A stretch of DNA of 64,000 nucleotides from Micropterix aruncella (Eukaryota; Arthropoda; Insecta; Lepidoptera; Micropterigidae). The stretch covers positions 6,702,975 through 6,766,974 of the forward strand of contig OX155972.1 in NCBI GenBank assembly GCA_944548615.1, in the 5' to 3' direction. A program made the translations under genes and the position numbers. Position 1 is the stretch's first letter. Each line of letters starts with the position of its first letter. The notes beneath the pieces are model-generated. The model ran no database searches, was not told the origin of the DNA, and saw nothing but the letters and a program-made list of their open reading frames with translations. Below, piece after piece: positions 1-10,200 of the stretch.

Positions 1-45
1 GTGTTACCGATAGTGTCAGTGAAAATCATGTTACAGGTTAAGGGT

Positions 46-640
46 TAACTACTAGATTGTCAAACTATAAATATAAATAATCAAAATAGAAGTTGAATAT
101 TTGAAGTAGTTAGTGATTCGAAAAGATACGTAGTAAAATTATTTATCGTAATATTCAAATTGTCAGTAAAATGTTAAATAATCAAATTAAATCTACGTTA
201 TGCATTTTAAACTAAAAGTACAGATATAAGACCATATAAAATAATCAGACAATAAGGCTCTACTTTTTTAAGTAATTTAAATGGGCACAATATTTGAAAA
301 ATCGTGGCCCTCAAATTCGGCCAGATTATAGAAAGGGTGGCCTATCAGCATCTCTTTGATGTTTTTTTTTAATTTTATGTCCTCCAGCTGTTTAAATTTT
401 GTAGGGAGTAGATTATAGAATTTAATGCTAAGGTACAAGTAGCTTTTTTGTACTTTCCAGAAAGTAGAGGTTCCACAAAGTAGAGGGTTTGAAACCTTTG
501 TCTCTATTAGAGTTCGTAGTTATTCTTATTTTAGTGGCTTCCCGGATGAGGTCATAGCAAAATTGTTCTTTACAGTGATGAGGAATAAACTGAGTTCTGA
601 GGATCACCCGATCAGCTTCAAATTAGCGCGACAATATTTT
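46..640 (-). mobile_element. LINE 3' end, copy 1
   Basis: The minus strand reads as a LINE C-terminus (I-K-F-Y-N-L-L-P-T-K-F-K-Q-L-E-D, about 440-350), then a 3' UTR. Bases 46-360 are nearly identical to 1750-2370 minus a MITE, so the two are the same repeat. Confidence 0.65.
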
Positions 641-834
641 TATTTCAATATTAATGTCAAATAATTAATTTCTATATTACCAATATTCTCCAAAGTTCTT
701 TCTAGAATGGGATGTCCTTCAAGATCAGTTGTCTGAAAAAAATCTTTAATCTGGTTTCCGACCATTAGATTTCCAAGTCATTAGATGCGCTGTGAATGAT
801 ACTGTGAATGGTACTGTGAATGATATGTGAAAAG

Positions 835-960
835 TAATCATTCTCACGCTGCTTGATTTTAGTAGCGCATTTAATTTGGTCGACTTTGAACATCTCCTTG
901 AGCGACTTCACTCGCTCAATGCCTCTAAAGGAGTGGTTAGATGGTTTACCTAGTGGTGAG
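835..960 (+). pseudogene. Reverse-transcriptase fragment
   Basis: L-L-D-F-S-S-A-F-N-L-V-D-F motif with H-L-L-E-R-L-H, an RT palm motif A remnant of a LINE. Confidence 0.6.
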
Positions 961-964
961 ATGG

Positions 965-1012
965 TTACCTAGAGTTAACTCTAGGTAGCACACATATAAA
1001 CACACACAATCA
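965..1012 (+). repeat. CACA-rich microsatellite
   Basis: ACACACATATAAACACACA-type run just before Nup62; it resembles the SINE tails near 8930 and 9300. Confidence 0.6.
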
Positions 1013-1121
1013 TACACACACTCACATACACCGGATAGCGATGGATTTATAATGTCAAACAATCGCGATAGTCTTTAATTTAAAATGTTCCGGTTTGTAA
1101 TCTATCTTCTCGTTGTTACAG

Positions 1122-1296
1122 AACGACGGCTGCCACTCCACAGCCTCCGTCCGCTATTTCGTCTATGAACTTCTCCCAGCTTGAGGAGATGATTAACAAG
1201 TGGACTCTGGACCTAGAAGAGCAAGAGAAGATCTTCATCAACCAGGCCACGCAGGTCAACGCTTGGGATCGGCTACTCATAGCGAATGGCGAAAAG
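1122..1296 (+). CDS. Nup62: Nup62 exon (start of coiled-coil region)
   Basis: Preceded by a pyrimidine-rich tract and CAG at 1119-1121; ends AAG before GTAGGG at 1297. The first base completes a codon from an upstream exon, then 58 codons follow and the exon ends in phase 0. It encodes a Pro/Ser linker, then the first p62 helix with A-T-Q-V-N-A-W-D. The open frame runs on into the intron to 1383, but that extension is not coding. Confidence 0.94.
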
Positions 1297-4200
1297 GTAG
1301 GGAAAGTGCTTTACAGTGGGCACTTTTTCCCTTATTGGGTTCTTACCTATGTAATTGCTGTTTTTTTATACTGGGCACTTTGAACTTGGATAACTTTAGT
1401 TTGAGTTGGAATTTCAAATTTAAATAAATTTTAATTCAAGGTCATTTTAGTCTATTTTGAGAATCAGCTGTTTATTTGTCTTTCCGTCGTTTGCTTTAGC
1501 TTAAATATTTTCGTTTGTGCAACCATGGTAAAGTTGAAAATTTGCATTATTTTCAAATATGAGATCCGCCGGTGTTTTCTATCACAGCTTCTTGCAGTCT
1601 GGCTATGTAGTAGTAGTATTACATTTACATTACATTACATTTTCGTCGTGTCCAATTGACGGCTAAAGACCGCTCTTGGACGTGTCAAAATAATTGGGTT
1701 ATGTAGTAAGTTTCGTTACTACTCTTTACTGAACATACATAGTTAGTCAAGAATTAACTACTAGATTGTCCAACTATAAATATAAATAATCAAAATAGAA
1801 GTTTAATATTTGAAGTAGTTAGTGATTCGAAAGGATACGTAGTAAAAATATTTATCGTAATATTCAAATTGTCAGTAAAATGTTAAATAATCAAATTAAA
1901 TCTACGTTATGCATTTTAAACTAAATGTACAGATATAAGACCATTAAAATAAACAGACAATAAGGCTCTACTTGTTTAACCCTTGGAGTAAATGGGTATT
2001 TTCATGGATGCATCTGTCTCTTTTGAAGGATTTTCGGCGACATCGACCTTAAAGTACTATAACTACGAAACTACTACACCAATCATAAAAAGAACAACTG
2101 CGCAATGATTGCATTGAAATTTCGAATATAGAATATTGAAATATTATTTTGTAAAACAATTAGATAATTATGAATAAATATGAGAACGTCTAAGAAGTGA
2201 AAAAAACCCAGAACCAGATCTGGTCGTATCATACTCAACCGATAATTGTTTCAGAACCAGATTTGGTCGTATCATACTCAAGGGGTTAAGTAATTTAAAT
2301 GGGCACAATATTTGAAAAATCATGGCCCTCAAATTCGGCCAAATTATAGAAAGGGTGGCCTATCAGCATCTTATTAGTAAACGGAGTGGGGGGCTTGTTT
2401 CCAGCCCTTGATGTCACCTGGATCTATAAGATCTTTTGTAACTACTCACTTTGTGGTTGGGTCAGTGGTCTGCTAGAAGCCCGCTACTGTTTACCAGTCC
2501 ATACAGATCACTGATCTTTAGGTTGGGCAGGTCGCTGGGTTTGAGAAAGGCTCGTCCCAGTAAACTGTATATTTTGTGGTGAGGCCTGGGCAGCGACCAA
2601 CGATATGTATGCTGTCTTCAGGTTCTTCGCCACGTATTCGGCAGTCCTTGCTCTCGGTCTAATTATACAGTTACCGTAAATGTTTTATTGTTAATAACTG
2701 CAAACAATGATGGAGAAGCTCATGATTAAATAACCGAGTCTAGTCAACCGCTCATCGCGACTGCTTCTGCATGACAACATATAACTACAGATTTCACCGC
2801 AAACAGGTTCAAATTTGCAGGAGTTGCGGCTGGAGACTCTTGGTTATCCACCTTATTTGCCAGACCTTGCTCCAATAGTATTTTTTTTCAGAGTTTAGAT
2901 AACTCTTTACATTGGAAAGAAAACAACTTTGAAGAGTCGGTGAAAAACACCTTTAAAGCATTCAATGGTTCCTGTCCGCAAGAGTTATACAACATAGGAA
3001 TTAATCCCTCGAGTAGCGGCATAATTTCATGGCAGACTGCGGCAATTTATTAGAATTTCTTGCAATATCGCCGCTCTCGACAAAAAGTAATATAACTATG
3101 GAACTTCTATAACAATTATAAAAAGAATGACTGTTCAATAATCGCATTGAAATTTACTATATAGAATATTGAAATGTCATTTTGTAAAACAATTAGATAA
3201 TTATGAATAAATATGAGAAAGTAGAAAAAAGTAAAAAAACTCGGCATTTCTAACTTGTACTTGTCTTACGGAAAAATACGGAACCCTATTTAGACATTGT
3301 AAATACTATCGTGATCTTTATTAGATTCTCTATCAAAAGTAATATTTCGTTTTGCTTATTTACATACAAAAATGGTTGCACATCTGTGACTACGCTGTAC
3401 TCTGTAACACCTGTGAAAAATATTAGCTCATAAATACCAATAAAAATTTTGATGATTTCTCGAAAAAAAATATGATGTTTGACAATGGAATTTTAACAGA
3501 AATATCCGCGAAACGACGTGCGAAATTATTCTAGCGGCTGTATATGTATCTATGGTAATAATGAGATATTTGGTATGGATGTTAGGATGCGTTCGAATTA
3601 GAAAATAATATTACTGTGCGATCCGGGAGCAAACTGCCAATATTGGTCTTTACGTAGTCACAGGTGTTACAGAGTACAGCGTAGTCACAGATGTGCAACC
3701 AAATTTGGTTGGTACGTAGCCGAAGGGTTAACCCTTCGGCTACGTACCAACCAAACGGCTACGTACCAGCAACTCCCATTAAATTTCTATTAATTAAATA
3801 CATATTTTTCACACAACATTTTTGGTCCTTAAATTTCCTTTATAGAACAGCAACTTCATAGGTAAGGACCTAATATATTTACTTGTTTACTTATATCATA
3901 AAGTAACTGTAAAGCTTGAATAATATAAAGACAGAAGTTGCTCTTTTACTTAATAAAAGATAAGATAAAGATAAAAGTATTTATTTCCACCGTTGGTAGT
4001 ATCTCAACGGTGTCTTAGAGGTAGTATCTCACTTTTGCTACCTTGGCAGTGAGATTAGGAATGATAACCGTCTGGACACTAAAATCCCAGTACGCATAGC
4101 TAGAGCTGCCTCCGCCTTCGGCAAACTAAACCAACGTGTCTGGAAATCGCATGATCTGAAAACAAAGCTGGCCATCTACAAAGCGATTGTCCTACCCATA

Positions 4201-7200
4201 TTGTTATATGCCTCCGAAACGTGGTGCCTCTACAGCAGCGATGCACAGACCGCGGCCCGCCGACACTTTGTGGGCGGCCCTCGTCCTCGAAATTATTTGA
4301 AAAATATTTTTTCAATATACATAGGTAGAAAACTGTGCACGCTCGCCGAGCGCCTCACCGCTACGACGTCTCGTTCGCACTTCGCTACTTGCCACTTCTT
4401 GCATCTCGCTCTCGCTCGTTGGCCTGCATGCCGTTAATTATTAACTTCTTCAAATCACGTGGACTTAACCATCGTCAAAATAAGAAATTTCTTGATGATA
4501 TTGAAAGTGACTTTGGCGATCTGATTTTTTATACGGAAGTCAGGTGGTTGAGCCGTGGAAGAACACTGGAACGCTTCCTGATTTTAATTGATGAAATTGA
4601 CATATTTATGAATGAAAAAAAATAAGAATATTCCCGAATTACGAAATGCTGATTGGTTAAGTGATTTGTCATTCATGGTTGATATTGTGATCCATTTAAA
4701 TATGTTAAATACAAGGCTTCAAGGTAAAAATCAACTAGCTTCTCGATTATATAGCTCTGTGGTAGCATTCCAGTGCAAATTAAAGTTGTTTCAACAACAG
4801 TTAGAAACAGGGAACTATGTTCATTTTCCAACATACAAAACAATGTCGGCAAAATTGAAAATACTATTCAAACCAATATATGTGGCAAAAATTGTGGACT
4901 TTAAAACATCTTTTGAGGAACGATTTGCGGATTTTAAAAAAATCAAACCGCTTCTCGATATTTTTAGCAATCCTTTTTCGGTATTGCCCGAAAATGCACC
5001 AGAAGCCGCTCAGCTTGAATTAATCGATATCCAAAACGACGACACTTTTCGAAATAAATTTAACGAAGGTGATTTATTGGGCTTTTATCTTTGCCTCAGT
5101 GCAGATATGTTTCCCACATTGATTGGTAACGCACTCAAATATACTAGTTTATTCGGGTCAACGTATATATGCGAGCAAACATTTTCAATAATGAATGCTA
5201 ATATATGTAAGAACCGAAATCGTCTTAACAACGAAAATCTTGAAGCCATTTTGCGCTTCGCCACGACTAAAGTGACCACCAACATACAAAAAATTGTGTC
5301 TTCTACACAATGTCACGTATCTAACTAAGAATAAAATTTATTCTTAGTAGATATATAGAATATTCTTAGTTAGATAATAGAATAGAATACGTTATTCCTA
5401 GTATATTATACTCTACTCTATATATGGCTCTAAAGGCAAAAAACATTTAACTACAAAACCTTTCTCAATAATCGAGAAAGCTACAGATTGGATTCTGGAG
5501 GTTGATTCGGTCTCTAAGCAGTATAAATTCCCTGAAAGTCTCGGATGCACATCCCTCCGTCCAGATATAACTCTTTACTCTCTATCTCGGAAGGTGGCTC
5601 TTATTGTAGAATTAACTGTTCCATGGGAATCAAATATCCCAAAAGACCACGAGTACAAATTAAATAAATACCATGATCTTGCAAATGCCGTAACCCGGAA
5701 CGGCTTCACTGTTCACCTTCACGCGGTGGAAGTTGGCACTCGTGGCCTGCCAGCTAAATCTCTATTTCACCTCTTTAAAGATCTTGGCCTTTCCAGAAAA
5801 ATAATCAACTCTTTCTTAGAAAAATTATCTAAAACTGCGATTTGCGCATCTCAAATTCTATGGCTTCGAAGGGGGAGTGAATGGGTGGTAAGGTGAACGC
5901 TCACATGTGGCAAGACAGCTGTCCTAAACCTACCACAGCCGGTTCGTAAGTCCGGAATCCACTGCTCACCCCCCAGAAGTGTAAAAAAAAAAATAGTATT
6001 ATGATGGGCCCGACTCCGGTCGGTGAATTCCATGGCAGCTCCGTTTGTATTTATTTATATGGATAACAATGATACGTATTTGTAATCTAAAATTTTCCAT
6101 TCTTTAACTATAGTATTGGCACTAATATATTTTGTATTATTATTATGACATTGATACTCGTGAGGTTGAATGATCCAAATTTTCAAAGAAGCAGAAAATA
6201 AATAATTATTCGAAGACCATAACCATAACATTGTTTCATTGGCCCTCCGTTGGTTGGGAGAAGGTGATGCGGCCCTCAAGTAGAAAAAGTCTGTGCATCG
6301 CTGCTCTACAGGAAAGAGATTTCCTCCGAAACATCCTGAGTATACGGAGGTTACGACGGACGAAAATGCAGGGCATGGAAGCTATGCTCATGAAAGCTCA
6401 GCTGAGGTGTGGGCATGTAGTGCATATGAAAGACGACCGCCTCCCGAAAGCCGTGTTATATGCCCAACTCTCAAAAGGCGCACGCAAAGTCGGCAGACAG
6501 CACCTACGCTATAAAGATGTCTTAAAAAGGCACCTAATCGCCAGTGGTATTCCACCTGAGAGCTGGGACAGGGCTGCTCACAAACGCAGCGAGTGGTGCT
6601 CCACGGTGACCACAAAAATTAAAGAGTTTGAGGAAGCCCGGCTTGAAAACCTCGACTCGAATCGCCAACAGCGCAAAACTCGTCCGAAGCCCACTTACAC
6701 ATACACTTACAACAACTGCGGTGAACTCTACTGTAGTCATTTTAATCGGACCTTTAAAAACAAACTGGGATTCACGAGTCACTTCCGTGCGCATCTTCAA
6801 AGACGTCCTGTTAACCAAAAGGTCGCCGTCGTCGGATCACAATGAGGAGGACATCATCATCATCATTTATTTCCAATACGACCATAACACGATCGGTTGA
6901 AGGTAATGGGTTTTATTCCGGGTGTCATGACGATGTACTTCTTCATGGGATATTGCCGAGCTCTTATTGCATTAGAATTTGCAAAGAGCTTTTTGAGCAA
7001 AAATCGCATATACGGTCAATATCCCTAGTATTTGGAAGTGGTTTAAAAAACCATTGACTTTGTTATTTCTTGTTTTTATTATTGATACCTCCTGCATAAT
7101 GCTTACTATTGCCTCTGTACTTCTCAGATTGTACAACTGAATGGTGCCATTCAGAATGTCGAAAGTGAGCAGCATAACCTCGATCATGAGTTGGACTTTG

Positions 7201-10200
7201 TGCTGGCTCAACAGAAGGAGCTGGAAGACTTGCTGGTTCCACTCGAGAAAGAACTCGCCAATGTCACTGTTGCAGATCCTGAAAGAGAACAAATGTAAGT
7301 ACTATCTAGAGAAATCTAGACCTAGAACATCAGCACTATCTAAGACCATTATTGTTACAGTCGCGAAGCAATAGGATCTAGGCATAACGATAGTGAACAG
7401 TCTGAAGTGGGATATCATATACACTTGTTTTTAAACTTGTGACTGTTTTGTACTAAGAAAAATGTCCAGTTTGTTTTTAAAGCTATTGACAGAGATAGCA
7501 CTGATCACATCCTCTGGCAACGCATTCCAAGCATCCACTACATGATTTGTCAAAAATTATTTCCTGGGGTTCGATGCTGCAATTGTCTTATTTAGCTTCA
7601 ACGAGTGTCCACGCAGTTGCTTATTGGTGTTCAGGGTATACATGCTCTCGAGGTTGGGCACACTGTAATAACCGTGAAGCATTTTGTAGCATTCTATTAA
7701 GTCTCCTCGCTGCCTACGTTCCTCTAATGTCAGGTGAAGTTCTTTCACTCGTACTTCGTATGGTTTGTTCCTCAGCGATAGCACCAACTTTGTTGCTCTT
7801 CGCTGAACTCTGTAGGAACTTCGTCCTACATATCAAGTCAACAAAAGCATTAGATTCTAAAGAAATCTATAAACGCAAACACAACCAATCCTGACATTAA
7901 ATTCCACCTAATTTCGGTAATTAATGCAATCGCAAGCCGGTGACTTATGTCAATTTCTTCTGATCGATTCAATCGACACACTTATTTCCCCCATGCTTTC
8001 AGCATTGCGTCATGCAATACAATACATAAACCAGTACATTCGACCAATTAATTATCATCCTCGAGTGACCGTCTACCGCTCTCATACCTCGCAATCATTC
8101 TAGGGTAGTCACCCTCCGCGAACATCACACTTCAAATCTCTCGCCGCACCTCATACCTCGAGCACACATCCGCGATATCAATCTTCGAGCACTCACTATC
8201 TAACTGCACGCCGGGACTCAATATTCGGAAGCGTTATAACTGGCAATCACCAATCAAGTTCATCAATAAACAACTTCAGCATCATCAAGAACGCCTTTCA
8301 TTACGGAGAAAACCCCCTGATGATACCACCTCCTCACTACGAGCAAATTGGAGTCCAGTGAGCGGTGGTCCCTCACAACTCTTTCCAGGTGCTCTATATC
8401 CTTCCAAAAGTAAGGATTCCATACCTGTAAGTATGGATTCCATGTATTCGAGGAGCGGGCGAATGTAGGTTTTTTAGAGCTTGAGGAAAAGTTCACTGGT
8501 GATAGTGGAAAAAGCTTTTCTTATTAAATATAGAAGTGAGTTTGCTCTCTTAACTATTTCGATTATGTGGGTTTCCCATTTGAGGTCCCAGGAGATAGTG
8601 ATGCCGAGGTCTTTCTGGGTCATAACTGGCTGTACTTTTTTCCCCTCAATCATATACGCTAGCCGTGGATTTCGAGATCCGATATGTAGGACAGTGCATT
8701 TATCTGCATTGAGGGAAAACAACCATTCCTTTGTCCACTGCACTGTAGAGTTATCTTCAATCCTTAGGCGGAATCACATGTCCCGGTGGCCTAGTGGTTA
8801 GGTCGCCTGATCTTACATTGTAAGGTCCCGGGTTCAATTCCTGGCCGGGTCACCATTTTTCCGTTGGGATCAAATTAACAGAATTGCATTTTCAACTCTG
8901 TGATGAAACGCAATAACAAGACACACACTTACACACATGTTACATACACACATAGGTACATATAAACATTTCATAGTAGGGTTGGTTGTAAGAGATTGTC
9001 ATATATCAATAAACCCGCCCATTGTGAAATTTCACAATAAAGAGTGGAAAACAAACAAAACAAACAAACATGTATCATCTACGAGGACACGATTTTAAAT
9101 TGGATAAAACGCCATTCTACACCAATCCCAGTAAACACTTCCTAGCCAAGCGGACTGTGGCATAGTGGTTAGGTCGCCTCATCTTACATTGTAAGATTCC
9201 GTGTTCGATACCCGGCCGGGTCACCATTTTCTGTAGGGAAAAAAAATACGGAATTGCATTTCAATTCTATCGATCGAATGCAATAAATAACAAGACACAC
9301 AGCTACACACATGTTATTTGCACACATACATATAAACTTTTCATAGTAGAGTTAGTTGTGATAGATTGTAGTATGGTAATAAACCAGCTTATTGTGATAT
9401 TTCACAATAAAGAGTATAAACAAATAGACTGTGGACCAGTGGAACAGTTTACCTGCTGAAGTGATTGAGACGTGTAGTGTCATAAATAGATTGGACATAT
9501 AAATAGATTCATAAATAGATTCATAGGACATCATAAATAGATTCATAAATAGATTGGACACTAAAAAAAAATACATTAAAAAATATTGTAAATAAACCCA
9601 GTGTTACATTCAGATATATTAGCAATTATGTTGCCTGTCTCTAAAATATAATACTAATAATAATAATGTTTGACATAAATAATATGTAATAATAATAATA
9701 ATAATAACAATATTAATAATAATGTTTGTCATTTTTTACAGGTACAATATGGCTGAAAACATAGACACACAACTCAAGTACATGTCAGAGGACTTAAAAG
9801 AAGTAATTGAGCATTTGAACGAGACAAATAAAAATCAGGATGAAAACGACCCAGTAAGTTGAGTTCAGAAAGTTGAAACACGGACCGTGATTCATACAGG
9901 GAATTGAAACAACTAGAGTTGTCGACTACAGCGGGCGAGCCCGTCACCTCGGGAAGTTTTAACGATTGGTCGTTCTATCTCCCTGGAGTGAGCGCAGAAG
10001 ACTTAGGACAAAAACAGTCCACCATCTAGCTCCGCCACAAACCCGTAAGAGGCCAACGCCTTAACCGCGAGATAGCCAGGAGTGTTACCCAACGGGCTTA
10101 CACTCACGCCCTTACGGGTTACGCCCTCGAACTTGGTTACGAGTTCGAGGGCGCTTGCGCGGTCCTCTCCCTTACGAAGCGGTGAAACGGTGTATACCGA

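Larger units (their letters stand above)
4236..6303 (+). mobile_element. hAT element, copy 1, defective
   Basis: Terminal inverted repeats CAGCGATGCACAGAC (4236-4250) and GTCTGTGCATCGCTG (6289-6303) are perfect. The target duplication CTCTACAG (4228-4235 and 6304-6311) is a perfect 8 bp, as hAT elements make. It carries the 3' half of a transposase gene and is itself interrupted by a LINE fragment (5428-6055). It is inserted into a LINE. Confidence 0.92.

Noticed and set aside
8781..8855. tRNA gene at the SINE head
   Set aside because: A and B boxes are good but the anticodon arm folds into CTTAC/GTAAG with a 3-base loop, and the unit recurs with a common non-tRNA tail; it is a SINE.
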